Of a stretch of DNA of 64,000 nt, positions 53,077 through 64,000 are shown in pieces. Under the pieces are notes generated by a model. The model made no database searches. It saw only the letters and a program-made list of their open reading frames with translations, and was not told the DNA's origin. A program made the position numbers and the translations under genes. Source of the DNA: Conservatibacter flavescens (GTDB lineage Bacteria > Pseudomonadota > Gammaproteobacteria > Enterobacterales > Pasteurellaceae); contig NZ_PHHA01000009.1 in assembly GCF_002795425.1 (NCBI RefSeq), forward strand, positions 1 through 64,000. Reading direction: 5' to 3'. Each line of letters starts with the position of its first letter. Within the stretch, counting starts at the first letter, position 1.

Positions 53077-53097
53077 TCACGCTATTCACTAACCATC

Positions 53098-53144
53098 AAA
53101 GCGCGGTTAGTTTGAAAAAACTTTTCTTAAACCAACCGCGCTTT
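53098..53144. terminator. Bidirectional terminator after adh and putP
   Basis: AAAGCGCGGTT (53098-53108) pairs with AACCGCGCTTT (53134-53144). Inner GTTT/AAAC bases extend the stem. It lies between the convergent dehydrogenase and putP stops. Both arms are one base away from the uptake signal. Confidence 0.75.
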
Positions 53145-53151
53145 TGAATGA

Positions 53152-54651
53152 TTAGCTTCTCGCTTTAAACTCCGCTTCTGCTTGATCAAATTGTAGTGCA
53201 ACTTGTGGATTGACCGGAGCAAAAATAGATGAAGTCAGAGTAATGACTGAACAGACAAAAAATCCAGGAATAATTTCATAAAGTTTGGATAAATCATGCC
53301 AGCCAAGCTCTTGCATCAATGGGCTCCATATCACAACGGTTAATGCGCCTGACAACATCCCTAATAATGCCGCTTTAGAACTAATATTGCGATTAAACAA
53401 AGATAAAATAACAACAGGGCCAAATGCAGCACCAAAACCAGCCCAAGCATAAGAGACTAAACTCATCACTTTAGATTCTGGGTTTTGCGCAATCATAATC
53501 GCAACGGCAGCGATCAATAATACCATTACACGACCAACCCAAACTAATTCTAAACTTGATGCCGTTTTGCGTAAAAAGCCTTTATAAAAATCTTCTGTAA
53601 TCGCAGCTGAACACATTAATAATTGCGCAGAAAGCGTACTCATTACTGCTGCCAAAATAGCTGATAGCACAACGCCCACGATCCATGGATTAAACATTAA
53701 TTTAGATAATTCAATAAAAATAGATTCTGCATTTGCAAGCTCAAGATTTTTTACTGAAAAATAGGCTAACCCAAAATATCCAACCGCAATTGCCCCACCT
53801 AAGCATAAAAACATCCAAGTAATTCCAATGGTTCTTGCTTTATTGAGGGAGGCAATCGAATCTGCCGCCATAAAACGAGCCAAAATGTGCGGTTGCCCAA
53901 AATATCCAAGTCCCCAAGCTAACGCAGAAATGACACCAATCCCTGAAACATTATATAACCAGCTATTATAAGGTACTTGGGTCAGTGCGGATTTAGCCTC
54001 TAAAGCAAGAGTAATACTATCCCAACTAATATGAATTAACACCATAACCGGCGCTAACAATAAAGCGAAAATCATTAATGTCGCTTGGATCGTATCGCTC
54101 CAAGATACTGCTAGATAGCCACCAATAAAGGTATAGCTGATAGTTGCCAACGCGCCTAACCAAAGTGCTGTACTATAATCTAGTCCTAGCAATCCTTGAA
54201 ACAATTTCGCGCCTGCTACAACGCCAGAAGCGCAGTAAATGGTAAAGAAAAATAAAATGATGGACGATGAAATGATTTTAAGCGCCTTTTTCTGATATGG
54301 AAATCGTTGGGCAAAAAATTCAGGCAAGGTAAGCGCGTTATTATATTTTTCCGTAAAAATACGCAAACGCCCCGCAACAATGCGATAATTCAAATAAGCG
54401 CCAATGGTTAAACCAACCGCTATCCAAGCTTCAGAAAGGCCTGAGATGAAAATTGCACCTGGCAATCCCATCAATAACCATCCGGACATATCTGATGCCC
54501 CTGCTGACATAGCCGTAACAAAACCACCCATCTTACGGCCACCCAAAATATAATCATCAAAATTACGGGTAGAACGGTAAGCATACACCCCAATACCTAA
54601 AATAACGATCATATACAGGCCAAAAGTGATATAAATTTGATAATTTTGCAT
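53152..54651 (-). CDS. putP: Sodium/proline symporter
   Basis: A sodium:solute symporter (SSF family) of 499 residues and about thirteen helices, close to E. coli PutP. The sodium/proline site segments are SAGASDMSGWLLMGLPGAIF near residue 50 and GYLAVSWSDTIQATLM. The C-terminal SSF signature region GFGAAFGPVVILSLFNRN is present. It takes up proline using the sodium gradient that the Nqr enzyme in this window builds. PutA is not nearby. It is preceded by a terminator after purB, so it has its own promoter in a short 78-base gap. Confidence 0.95.
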   Translation of the reverse strand: MQNYQIYITFGLYMIVILGIGVYAYRSTRNFDDYILGGRKMGGFVTAMSAGASDMSGWLLMGLPGAIFISGLSEAWIAVGLTIGAYLNYRIVAGRLRIFTEKYNNALTLPEFFAQRFPYQKKALKIISSSIILFFFTIYCASGVVAGAKLFQGLLGLDYSTALWLGALATISYTFIGGYLAVSWSDTIQATLMIFALLLAPVMVLIHISWDSITLALEAKSALTQVPYNSWLYNVSGIGVISALAWGLGYFGQPHILARFMAADSIASLNKARTIGITWMFLCLGGAIAVGYFGLAYFSVKNLELANAESIFIELSKLMFNPWIVGVVLSAILAAVMSTLSAQLLMCSAAITEDFYKGFLRKTASSLELVWVGRVMVLLIAAVAIMIAQNPESKVMSLVSYAWAGFGAAFGPVVILSLFNRNISSKAALLGMLSGALTVVIWSPLMQELGWHDLSKLYEIIPGFFVCSVITLTSSIFAPVNPQVALQFDQAEAEFKARS

Positions 54652-54675
54652 AAAATTCTCTTAATTTATTGTAGA

Positions 54676-54704
54676 AAAATAAGGGCTATACTTGCCCTTA
54701 TTTT
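54676..54704 (-). terminator. Terminator after purB
   Basis: AAAATAAGGGC (54676-54686) pairs with GCCCTTATTTT (54694-54704). On the minus strand TTATTTTTC follows. It separates purB from putP. Confidence 0.8.
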
Positions 54705-54729
54705 ATGATATTGATTGATAAATCTTATC

Positions 54730-56741
<2,012 letters not shown>

Positions 56742-56842
56742 AGTGCTTTCTAAATCTGTTATACATGCTTATAAGCTTAACATAAAGTGCGGTTATTTTT
56801 TTCAAAATTTTTGCAAAATACCCGTTTTAATCGTCCCGAATA

Positions 56843-57997
56843 TTATCGAATTTGTTGTTCGATAATGCCTCCGCCCAAACACACCTCACCCTGATAAAAT
56901 ACCGCAGACTGCCCAGGCGTTACTGCAATTTGTGGTTCCGCAAAACGCACTTCTACAGTCTGCTCATCAAGGGGAATAATTTCACAATCAATATCCACTT
57001 GGCGATAGCGCGTTTTTACCGTACAACGCAGTGGCGCTTTTAATGGCTGGCGCTCGACCCAATGCAATTGCTGCGCAATTAATCCTTTAGAAAATTGAGC
57101 AGGATGATCATGACCTTGTGCCACAATCAGCTCATTATTCACTAAATCCTTTTCCACAACAAACCAAGCATCTTCCGCCATGCCTTTCACACCACCAATG
57201 CCCAGCCCTCGACGCTGCCCTAAGGTGTGATACATTAAACCATCATGACGACCAATAATCTCCCCATCTAGGGTACGAATATTACCGGGCTTAGCGGGCA
57301 AATAACGAGCTAAAAAATCCTTAAATTTACGCTCACCGATAAAACAAATGCCTGTTGAATCTTTTTTCTTTGCGGTTATCAGCCCTAATTCATCTGCAAT
57401 TTGTCGCACCACTGTTTTTTCTAAATCCCCAACAGGAAATAAACTTTGTGCGACCTGTTCCTGACTTAACGTATACAGAAAATAGCTTTGATCTTTGTTA
57501 TTATCTAAACCACGCAATAATTGTGAATGGCCATTAACATCACGACGACGGACATAGTGACCCGTCGCAATATAATCAGCCCCTAAGTCTTCAGCCGCAT
57601 ATTCCAAGAAAGCTTTAAATTTAATCTCTTTATTACATAAAATATCAGGATTTGGGGTACGCCCAATTTTATATTCGCTCAAAAAATACTCAAAAACATT
57701 ATCCCAATATTCCGCCGCAAAATTAATTTTGTGCAAATGAATCCCCAGCTTAGCACATACTGCTTGTGCATCAGCTAAATCAGCCGCAGCAGTACAATAG
57801 TCTGTATCATCATCTTCTTCCCAATTCTTCATAAACAGGCCTTCTACCTGATACCCTTGCTGCTGTAAAATATAAGCAGAAACTGAAGAATCTACCCCAC
57901 CAGACATGCCCACAATGACTTTTTTAGTACGGTTTGCCGCTAATTGTCCTTCATTTAATGTCATTAGGCTCTGGTAAGTTGGTGAACTCACTGTCAT
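56843..57997 (-). CDS. mnmA: tRNA-specific 2-thiouridylase
   Basis: Thiolates U34 of tRNAs for Glu, Gln and Lys, receiving sulfur through TusE. It has 384 residues. The PP-loop is [16 protein letters not shown] near residue 29. The catalytic cysteines are in [12 protein letters not shown] and [12 protein letters not shown]. The N-terminal 20 residues precede the fold, and an ATG at residue 12 is an alternative start. It is 11 bases after nqrM on the same strand, as in H. influenzae where apbE and trmU are neighbours. Confidence 0.97.
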   Translation of the reverse strand: MTVSSPTYQSLMTLNEGQLAANRTKKVIVGMSGGVDSSVSAYILQQQGYQVEGLFMKNWEEDDDTDYCTAAADLADAQAVCAKLGIHLHKINFAAEYWDNVFEYFLSEYKIGRTPNPDILCNKEIKFKAFLEYAAEDLGADYIATGHYVRRRDVNGHSQLLRGLDNNKDQSYFLYTLSQEQVAQSLFPVGDLEKTVVRQIADELGLITAKKKDSTGICFIGERKFKDFLARYLPAKPGNIRTLDGEIIGRHDGLMYHTLGQRRGLGIGGVKGMAEDAWFVVEKDLVNNELIVAQGHDHPAQFSKGLIAQQLHWVERQPLKAPLRCTVKTRYRQVDIDCEIIPLDEQTVEVRFAEPQIAVTPGQSAVFYQGEVCLGGGIIEQQIR

Positions 57998-58008
57998 TCT
58001 CTATTATC

Positions 58009-58254
58009 CTATTTCACTTCGTAGAATTGTGGGGTTTGGTTAAAGCGCGTTAAAGCCTCTTCCGACACCTCTCCATTTTCCACTTTTTTCTTTAAATTAT
58101 CACAAGGACGATCACAATCACAGACTTTTTCCATACCTAGAGCCGAAATACCGCCACAACTCCCTTTAATTGCCTGACGTTTAAAAATATAGCCTAATGC
58201 CATACCTGCAATAATAACGATAAAAAAACCGAATGTGATGAGAATAAGTTTCAT
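58009..58254 (-). CDS. nqrM: Nqr maturation protein NqrM
   Basis: An 81-residue membrane-anchored protein (formerly DUF539) with one helix at 4-24. A four-cysteine set follows: Cys33 in GSCGG, then VCDCDRPCDNL (Cys45, Cys47, Cys51). In Vibrio, NqrM delivers iron for the cysteine-bound iron centre between NqrD and NqrE, and is needed for active Na+-NQR. It lies nine bases after apbE, completing the maturation genes downstream of nqrF. Confidence 0.92.
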   Translation of the reverse strand: MKLILITFGFFIVIIAGMALGYIFKRQAIKGSCGGISALGMEKVCDCDRPCDNLKKKVENGEVSEEALTRFNQTPQFYEVK

Positions 58255-58263
58255 GATTTTTCC

Positions 58264-59310
58264 TTATGACTGAGTATTTAAGATTTTTGCAAAAGCGGTT
58301 GACATTTTAGTCGTAAACCCTTCTTTTGTCTTGATAATTAAAAGCACTGCGAGATTTTCCTGCTCTGCTATTTCAAGCGCTTTCTCTTCACCTAAAACAT
58401 ATAACCCTGTTGATAGTCCATCTGCCGTCATCGCACTTTCTGATAATACGGTAATTGAGGCTAAATGGTGTTGTATAGGCTTGCCTGTTTTAGGATCAAT
58501 TTCATGGGCGAAACGCTGACCATTTTCTTCAAAATAAATACGATAATTACCTGATGTCGCCATTGCCATATTCTTCAAACCAATCACGTTTTCAATGGCT
58601 CGGGAGCCATCTTCTGTTGGTTTTTCTATAGCAATTTGCCAATCATTATTTTCAATGTTTTTTCCTTTGGCACGAATTTCACCGCCAATCTCTACCATAT
58701 AGTTTTGAATACCATGTTTTTCAAGGTATTCCGCTACAACATCGACACCATAACCTTTAGCGATAGAAGATAAATCAATATAAACTTGTGGTAATGCTTT
58801 AGTGAGTAACCACTGATTATTTTGCTGTTCTAACTGGATTTTATCAATCCCTATCCAGCCTTGACGTTCGGCTAACTGTTCTTCTGTAGGTTGACGCTCA
58901 GGACGTTTTTCAGGGCCAAATCCCCATAGATTAACGACCGGTCCCACAGTCACATCTAACGCCCCATCTGTCACTTGGTTTAGACGAATCGCCTCTTTAA
59001 TGACAGTGGCTAATTCTGGTGAAACCGCTACTGCACTGGTACTTGGATTCTGATTAAAGCGACTTAACTCAGAATCATTTTGATAAGTAGACATTTTATT
59101 ATTGACTTCTTTTAATAAGCCATCAATGTCTGCTTGGAGCGTCTTTGCCATTTCCGATGTAACCGCAGGAAGCCCCTTATCAATATATTTAATGTGATAG
59201 GTTGTGCCCATTGTTTTGCCTTCTAACGTAACAACTTCTGTTTTAGGTTGCTCGTCACAGGCTGTTAGTAAACCCAATGATATTAGACAAAATAAAAATA
59301 ATCGTTTCAT
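58264..59310 (-). CDS. apbE: FAD:protein FMN transferase (lipoprotein)
   Basis: Attaches FMN from FAD to a threonine in target proteins. It has 348 residues with a lipobox LGLLTAC ending near residue 18, so it is anchored at the periplasmic face. Family segments: MGTTYHIKYI near residue 34, DLSSIAKGYGVDVVAEYL near residue 178, VEIGGEIRAKG and HEIDPKTGKPI. Its targets are in the same cluster: DGFSGATAL in NqrB and DGLSGATLT in NqrC. It is separated from nqrF by 147 bases with three hairpins, so it is probably expressed at a lower level. Confidence 0.95.
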   Translation of the reverse strand: MKRLFLFCLISLGLLTACDEQPKTEVVTLEGKTMGTTYHIKYIDKGLPAVTSEMAKTLQADIDGLLKEVNNKMSTYQNDSELSRFNQNPSTSAVAVSPELATVIKEAIRLNQVTDGALDVTVGPVVNLWGFGPEKRPERQPTEEQLAERQGWIGIDKIQLEQQNNQWLLTKALPQVYIDLSSIAKGYGVDVVAEYLEKHGIQNYMVEIGGEIRAKGKNIENNDWQIAIEKPTEDGSRAIENVIGLKNMAMATSGNYRIYFEENGQRFAHEIDPKTGKPIQHHLASITVLSESAMTADGLSTGLYVLGEEKALEIAEQENLAVLLIIKTKEGFTTKMSTAFAKILNTQS

Positions 59311-59326
59311 TTTTTAAGCATTACAG

Positions 59327-59440
59327 AGACAGCATGTAGGCTGTCTGAGAAAATTATAAATTAAAACGGACAACAGTTACGTTGTCCTAGAAATTATCAA
59401 TAATTTTTTTAAAATCGACCGCACTTTTAAAAGTGCGGTC
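59327..59440. terminator. Three stacked hairpins between nqrF and apbE
   Basis: Three perfect inverted repeats stand in a row. AGACAGC/GCTGTCT is at 59327-59346 and GGACAAC/GTTGTCC at 59368-59387. A 24-base perfect palindrome built from two uptake signals is at 59417-59440. The last lies 17 bases past the nqrF stop and is followed on the minus strand by GATTTTA. They probably stop or slow most nqr transcripts before apbE. Confidence 0.65.
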
Positions 59441-59457
59441 AGTTTTTGGCGAGGTTA

Positions 59458-60687
59458 TCAACCACCGAAATCATCTAATAAGATGTTCTCGTCTTCAACC
59501 CCAAGATTTTTTAACATGCCAATTACAGCAGCATTCATCATTGGAGGACCACACATATAGTATTCGCAATCTTCCGGTGCTTCATGGTTTTTCAAATAAT
59601 TCTCATAAAGCACATTATGAATAAAGCCGGTATAGCCCGTCCAGTTATCTTCTGGTAACGCATCTGACAACGCAACATGCCATACAAAGTTATCATTTTC
59701 TGCAGCGAGTTGGTCAAAATCTTCTTGGTAGAAAATTTCGCGTTTAGAACGTGCACCATACCAGAATGACATTTTACGTTTTGATTTCAAGCGTTTTAAT
59801 TGGTCGAAGATATGTGAACGCATTGGCGCCATACCTGCACCACCACCAACGAAGACCATTTCCGCATCCGTTTCTTTCGCGAAGAATTCACCAAATGGAC
59901 CAGAAATAATCACTTTATCGCCTTCTTTCAAAGACCAAATATAGGAAGACATTTGACCCGGCGGCACATCTGGATTACGAGGTGGAGGCGTTGCAATACG
60001 CACGTTAAGCATAATAATGCCTTTTTCTTCCGGATAAGAAGCCATAGAGTATGCGCGGATAATATGTTCATCTACTTTTGACTCATAGCGCCATAAATTA
60101 AATTTATCCCAATCCTCATGATATTCTTCAGGAATATCAAAATCAGAATACTTAACATGATGTGGCTCAGCTTCAATTTGGATATAACCGCCAGCGCGGA
60201 ATGGAACTTCTTCTCCCTCAGGAATCGCCAATTTCAGCTCTTTGATGAAAGTAGCTTTGTTATCGTTAGAAATAACAGTACATTCCCACTTTTTAACACC
60301 AAAAATTTCTTCCGGCAACTCAATATCCATTGAGTTTTTAACATTCACTTGACAAGATAAGCGATAGCCTTCTTTTGCTTCACGTTTAGTAATGTGTGAA
60401 AGTTCAGTCGGCAGGATATCACCACCACCACTTTTCACTTTTACAATACACTGACCACATGAGCCACCGCCACCACAAGCTGAAGAAACGAAAATGCCTT
60501 TACTCGCTAGCGCGCCCAATAATTTACCACCCGCAGGCAATGTAATCGCTTTGCTTGGGTCATCATTGATACTAATGGTAATATCACCTGAGTCTACTAA
60601 TTTTGATTTAGCAAATAAAATAATCACCGCTAAGAATAAGACAAGGGCGGTAAATACACCGATACCTAGAATTAAATTACTATCCAT
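59458..60687 (-). CDS. nqrF: Na+-NQR subunit F
   Basis: The NADH-oxidising subunit. It has 409 residues: one N-terminal helix (4-25); a 2Fe-2S ferredoxin domain with cysteines in [13 protein letters not shown] (near 70-79) and in RLSCQVNV (near 111); an FAD domain with the RAYSMASYP motif; and an NADH domain with [17 protein letters not shown]. It ends with the conserved LLDDFGG. Electrons pass from NADH through FAD and the iron-sulfur centre to NqrC. It is the last gene of nqrABCDEF, 11 bases after nqrE. Confidence 0.98.
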   Translation of the reverse strand: MDSNLILGIGVFTALVLFLAVIILFAKSKLVDSGDITISINDDPSKAITLPAGGKLLGALASKGIFVSSACGGGGSCGQCIVKVKSGGGDILPTELSHITKREAKEGYRLSCQVNVKNSMDIELPEEIFGVKKWECTVISNDNKATFIKELKLAIPEGEEVPFRAGGYIQIEAEPHHVKYSDFDIPEEYHEDWDKFNLWRYESKVDEHIIRAYSMASYPEEKGIIMLNVRIATPPPRNPDVPPGQMSSYIWSLKEGDKVIISGPFGEFFAKETDAEMVFVGGGAGMAPMRSHIFDQLKRLKSKRKMSFWYGARSKREIFYQEDFDQLAAENDNFVWHVALSDALPEDNWTGYTGFIHNVLYENYLKNHEAPEDCEYYMCGPPMMNAAVIGMLKNLGVEDENILLDDFGG

Positions 60688-60698
60688 CTAACGGCTCC

Positions 60699-61295
60699 TT
60701 ATAATGAAATACCTGAGAATGACATAAAACCTAATGCCATTAAACCAACGCTAATAAAGGTAATCCCTAAACCACGCAAACCTGCAGGCACATCAGCATA
60801 TTTCATTTTCTCAGTTAAACCAGCTAACGCAACAATTGCGAGCATCCAACCGGTTCCAGCACCAATACCATAAACGACTGATTCAGTGAAATTGTATTCA
60901 CGTTGAACCATAAATGATACGCCACCAAAAATTGCACAGTTTACTGTAATTAATGGCAAGAAAATACCAAGTGCATTATAAAGCGCTGGGAAGAACTTAT
61001 CCAAAATCATTTCTAAGATTTGAACTAAGGCCGCAATCACACCAATGAAAGTAATAAAATTCAAGAAGCTTAAATCTACCCCTTCAACTAATGCGCCATC
61101 TTTTAATACATGAGCATAAACTAACTGGTTAGCAGGAACTGCAATCGCAAGTACCACGATAACCGCAATACCTAAACCAAAAGCAGTAGATACTTTTTTA
61201 GATACCGCTAAGAATGTACACATCCCCAAGAAGAAAGAAAGTGCCATGTTCTCAATAAAGACGGACTTTACGAATAAACTTAAATAATGTTCCAT
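60699..61295 (-). CDS. nqrE: Na+-NQR subunit E
   Basis: A six-helix membrane subunit of 198 residues, paralogous to NqrD with inverted topology. The conserved cysteines at [11 protein letters not shown] and [10 protein letters not shown] help hold the iron centre between NqrD and NqrE. It starts [20 protein letters not shown] as in other species. It begins one base after the nqrD stop. Confidence 0.97.
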   Translation of the reverse strand: MEHYLSLFVKSVFIENMALSFFLGMCTFLAVSKKVSTAFGLGIAVIVVLAIAVPANQLVYAHVLKDGALVEGVDLSFLNFITFIGVIAALVQILEMILDKFFPALYNALGIFLPLITVNCAIFGGVSFMVQREYNFTESVVYGIGAGTGWMLAIVALAGLTEKMKYADVPAGLRGLGITFISVGLMALGFMSFSGISL

Positions 61296-61296
61296 T

Positions 61297-61923
61297 CTAT
61301 TTCTCCACTTGTTCCGGTTTCCAAGTTCTTAACCCCCAGATTAATAATCCGATGATAAAGAATGCACTTGGTGCAAGCAAGAACAAGCCGTTTGCTTGAT
61401 ACCAACCACCATCTTGAATTGTTTGTAGCACAGTGACACCGAAGATTTTTCCGGAACCGATTAATTCACGGACAAAAGCCACGATTAATAAAATCGCACC
61501 ATAACCTAAACCGTTCCCTAAACCATCTACAAAACTTTCTAATGGCGCTTCTTTCATTGCAAAAGCCTCTGCTCGTCCCATTACGATACAGTTTGTAATG
61601 ATCAAACCAACAAAGACAGAAAGCTGTTTAGACAATTCGTAAGCATAAGCACGTAATACTTGGTCTACGACAATAACGAGTGATGCAATAATCGCCATTT
61701 GTACAATAATACGCACACTATTTGGGATATAGTGACGAATCATTGAAATAAACATGCTTGAAAAGCCTGTCACCAAACTTACCGCAATCGCCATAACGAA
61801 CGCAGTTTCCAATTTTGTTGTTACCGCCAATGCAGAACAAATACCTAAAATTTGTAATGCAATAGGGTTGTTATCTAAAACAGGCGAGAACAACAAACTT
61901 TTTAAACGTTTAGTATCTGCCAT
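61297..61923 (-). CDS. nqrD: Na+-NQR subunit D
   Basis: A six-helix membrane subunit of 208 residues. Cysteines in [18 protein letters not shown] and [16 protein letters not shown] pair with those of NqrE to bind the intramembrane iron. The segment [20 protein letters not shown] is well conserved. Its ATG overlaps the nqrC stop (TAATG), giving tight coupling. Confidence 0.97.
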   Translation of the reverse strand: MADTKRLKSLLFSPVLDNNPIALQILGICSALAVTTKLETAFVMAIAVSLVTGFSSMFISMIRHYIPNSVRIIVQMAIIASLVIVVDQVLRAYAYELSKQLSVFVGLIITNCIVMGRAEAFAMKEAPLESFVDGLGNGLGYGAILLIVAFVRELIGSGKIFGVTVLQTIQDGGWYQANGLFLLAPSAFFIIGLLIWGLRTWKPEQVEK

Positions 61924-62702
61924 TAGAATGCTCCTGCTTTAACTTTTGCTAAATATGGACCAAAACCATTTTTACCAAACCAATAATCAAACGAACCCTG
62001 CACACCATTAGTGGTTAATGTTGCGCCTGAAAGACCATCAATGCCATGTGCAGCATCTGCACTCGCGCCTTTACCAATATGCAAAGCAACTTGACCTTGG
62101 TCATTAAACAATTTTTTACCTACAAAGTTTTTCTGCCAAACAGGATTTGCAATTTCGCCACCCAATCCAGCGGTTTCACCTTGTTCATAATAGGTGATGC
62201 CTTTAATAGTATTCGCATCTGGTTCTACTGCGACAAAACCATACATCACAGACCATAAACCCGTACCATACATAGGCAAGACAATTTGAGTGACTTGATC
62301 ATTAGCATCTTTGACTAAATAAACTTCAGCATATTTTGACCGCACTTTGATACCCGCTGGATCTTCATTTGCAGGAATCGTAATACTTTGTGCAGGATCT
62401 TTTGCTGATGATTTCGCATCAAAATTTTTGGTAACAGGATTATCTTCACTCACATAATCCCCTGTTGCTAAATCAACAAGGCGCGGTTCAATACGCTCAG
62501 CATAGACCTTTTTAATGTCAGTATTCGGTTCAAGCAAACCTGCTACACTCAAAATATTTTTTTGTTTATCCAATAATTTTTGCTCATCTTGGGTTGGTTT
62601 TAATACCACAGCAGAACCTGCTACGATAATTGAACAAACCAAGCTAAGCAGAACAACGACTAATATTGTTCCAAATGTACTGTCTTTATTAAACTTAGCC
62701 AT
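61923..62702 (-). CDS. nqrC: Na+-NQR subunit C
   Basis: The periplasm-facing FMN subunit. The start is placed at ATG 62702 ([14 protein letters not shown]), with AGGAGA nine bases upstream and an eight-base overlap with nqrB. A longer frame from 62774 would run deep into nqrB and has no ribosome binding site. This gives 259 residues with a helix at about 11-34. The covalent FMN site is Thr228 in [10 protein letters not shown], modified by ApbE. Electrons come from NqrF and pass to NqrB. Confidence 0.96.
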   Translation of the reverse strand: MAKFNKDSTFGTILVVVLLSLVCSIIVAGSAVVLKPTQDEQKLLDKQKNILSVAGLLEPNTDIKKVYAERIEPRLVDLATGDYVSEDNPVTKNFDAKSSAKDPAQSITIPANEDPAGIKVRSKYAEVYLVKDANDQVTQIVLPMYGTGLWSVMYGFVAVEPDANTIKGITYYEQGETAGLGGEIANPVWQKNFVGKKLFNDQGQVALHIGKGASADAAHGIDGLSGATLTTNGVQGSFDYWFGKNGFGPYLAKVKAGAF

Positions 62703-63930
62703 TGCGCGCTCTCCTACGTTTAATATTCCCTTGAACAACGAGGTAGTCGAATATCGGTGCCCATAAGTTAGCAAATAAGATCGCTAACATCATACCTTCC
62801 GGATAAGCTGGGTTGACAACACGAATTAATACAGCCATCACACCAATCAACGCACCATACCACCATTTACCTGTGTTCGTAAACGACGCTGATACAGGAT
62901 CAGTCGCCATAAAGATCATACCAATAGCAAAACCACCTAAAACTAAGTGCCAATGCCAAGGCATTGAGAACATAGCATTTGTCTCAGATCCGATAAGATT
63001 AAACAAGGTTGCTGTCGCGGCCATACCGATCATTACACCAGCAATAATACGCCATGATGCAATGCGTAAGAAAACGATAAATAAACCACCAATAATTAAA
63101 GCTAGCGTTGAAACCTCACCAATTGAACCTGGTAAGTTACCTAAAAACGCATCCATCCAAGTAATTGGTTGGCCTGTTGCAACGTGTTTTAATGCTGCTT
63201 CGCCACCAGTAGACCACTGTGAAAGCGCTGTTGCGCCAGAAAAACCATCTGCTGCAGTCCAAACTAAATCACCCGAAATTTGCGCAGGATAAGCAAAGAA
63301 TAAGAATGCACGGCCAGCTAACGCAGGGTTCATAAAGTTTTTACCCACACCACCAAACACTTCTTTCGCTAACACAACACCAAAGGTAATACCCAATGCT
63401 GCTTGCCATAATGGTAAGGTTGGTGGCACAATCAACGCAAAGAGAATTGAAGTCACAAAGAAACCTTCATTAATCTCATGTTTGCGTACCATTGCAAAAA
63501 CAACTTCCCAGAAACCACCAACACCAAAAGCAACCGCATAAATAGGCAAAAAGAAAATTGCACCAATACCAATTTTCCCTAAAACACCAGCATCTTGATT
63601 AAGCAAACCAAATGAATTAGCCAAAGCAAAATGCCAATCATTAGCGATACTGTTAGCGACGTTTTGCGCAAAATCTCCCATGCTTAACGCCATTAAAGAT
63701 TGCGCCCCTACGTTATACATACCGTAAAACATTGCAGGGAATAATGCTAACCAAACTAGCACCATCATACGTTTTGAATCTAACGCGTCACGAACATGAA
63801 CCCCTTTACTTACCGTACCCGGCGTATACAAAAAGGTATATGTCGCTTCAAATAGTGCATACCATTTCTCTAACTTACCGCCCGGTAAAAAATTAGGCTC
63901 AATTTTTTCAAAAAAATGTTTTAAACCCAT
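62695..63930 (-). CDS. nqrB: Na+-NQR subunit B
   Basis: The largest membrane subunit (411 residues, about ten helices). It binds covalent FMN at Thr234 in [12 protein letters not shown], binds riboflavin and carries the sodium path; quinone reduction occurs near its N-terminal part. Other conserved segments are [20 protein letters not shown] near residue 192 and [16 protein letters not shown] near residue 340. It starts two bases after the nqrA stop. Confidence 0.98.
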   Translation of the reverse strand: MGLKHFFEKIEPNFLPGGKLEKWYALFEATYTFLYTPGTVSKGVHVRDALDSKRMMVLVWLALFPAMFYGMYNVGAQSLMALSMGDFAQNVANSIANDWHFALANSFGLLNQDAGVLGKIGIGAIFFLPIYAVAFGVGGFWEVVFAMVRKHEINEGFFVTSILFALIVPPTLPLWQAALGITFGVVLAKEVFGGVGKNFMNPALAGRAFLFFAYPAQISGDLVWTAADGFSGATALSQWSTGGEAALKHVATGQPITWMDAFLGNLPGSIGEVSTLALIIGGLFIVFLRIASWRIIAGVMIGMAATATLFNLIGSETNAMFSMPWHWHLVLGGFAIGMIFMATDPVSASFTNTGKWWYGALIGVMAVLIRVVNPAYPEGMMLAILFANLWAPIFDYLVVQGNIKRRRARNG

Positions 63931-63932
63931 TT

Positions 63933-64000
63933 TTAACCTTCCTTCTCAATCTTATCCAACACATTACGCAAGATTGAACCGTACTCGTATTTACCGGAAC
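63933..64000 (-). CDS. nqrA: Na+-NQR subunit A, C-terminal end (cut by window edge)
   Basis: The last 21 complete codons and stop of a minus-strand gene directly before nqrB. The translation [21 protein letters not shown] is typical of the NqrA C-terminus. NqrA is the cytoplasmic, quinone-associated subunit and the first gene of the operon. The rest, with the operon promoter, lies beyond the window. Confidence 0.9.
   Translation of the reverse strand, partial: SGKYEYGSILRNVLDKIEKEG

Noticed and set aside
62703-62774. A longer N-terminus for NqrC
   Set aside because: It overlaps nqrB by 80 bases; the shorter start has AGGAGA and fits the family.

Overview
This window is a stretch of chromosome from a Pasteurellaceae bacterium of the Haemophilus influenzae-type DNA-uptake group. 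The nine-base uptake signal AAGTGCGGT and its complement recur throughout, often as inverted pairs that double as terminators. Gene content and order also fit the family: coaD-waaA-lgtF, purHD-glyA, the lpt genes joined to ptsN-rapZ without rpoN, a full division/cell-wall (dcw) cluster, and nqrABCDEF-apbE-nqrM-mnmA. The sequence alone does not settle the genus. No tRNA, rRNA, CRISPR array or transposase gene was seen.

Layout. (1) 1-1.04 kb: the end of an unknown gene, then an exported unknown protein whose frame is broken at a run of nine G. (2) 1.07-3.7 kb: coaD, waaA and the divergent glucosyltransferase lgtF (CoA synthesis and lipooligosaccharide core). (3) 3.8-8.3 kb: a dctPQM TRAP transporter with a strong hairpin terminator inside the operon, then a CyuA-like (UPF0597) cysteine desulfidase. 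(4) 8.3-10.7 kb: an APC antiporter in an operon with a homocysteine methyltransferase. (5) 10.8-17.5 kb: DUF1294, glyA, DUF711, purD and purH. A PurR operator precedes purH, and a fold-back repeat of about 660 bp lies between purD and purH. (6) 17.5-19.4 kb: a PACE efflux protein with a divergent LysR regulator, then DoxX. (7) 19.5-26.8 kb: rapZ, ptsN, lptB, lptA, lptC, adk, ubiD and ushA. (8) 26.8-45.1 kb: the dcw cluster on the minus strand, from mraZ to lpxC, with putative MraZ boxes upstream. (9) 45.3-47.1 kb: a small accessory patch with a truncated efflux adaptor, a MarR regulator and an ABC membrane domain that lacks its ATPase. (10) 47.2-53.1 kb: patatin, tautomerase, purA, rpsT, murJ and a zinc alcohol dehydrogenase. 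(11) 53.1-64 kb: putP, purB, hflD, mnmA, nqrM, apbE and nqrF to nqrA; the window ends inside nqrA.

How the genes work together. Most of the window is core metabolism. The dcw genes make UDP-muramyl-pentapeptide and lipid II and build the divisome. waaA, lgtF, lpxC and the Lpt genes make and export lipooligosaccharide. purH, purD, purA, purB and glyA supply purines and one-carbon units. The Nqr genes, with their flavin transferase ApbE and iron-delivery factor NqrM, form a sodium-pumping NADH dehydrogenase. PutP and probably the TRAP transporter use sodium gradients.

The points most worth a second look are the purD-purH fold-back element, the poly-G gene at the left edge, the accessory patch at 45.3-47.1 kb (it carries uptake-signal cores of the Actinobacillus type), and the terminator inside the TRAP operon.
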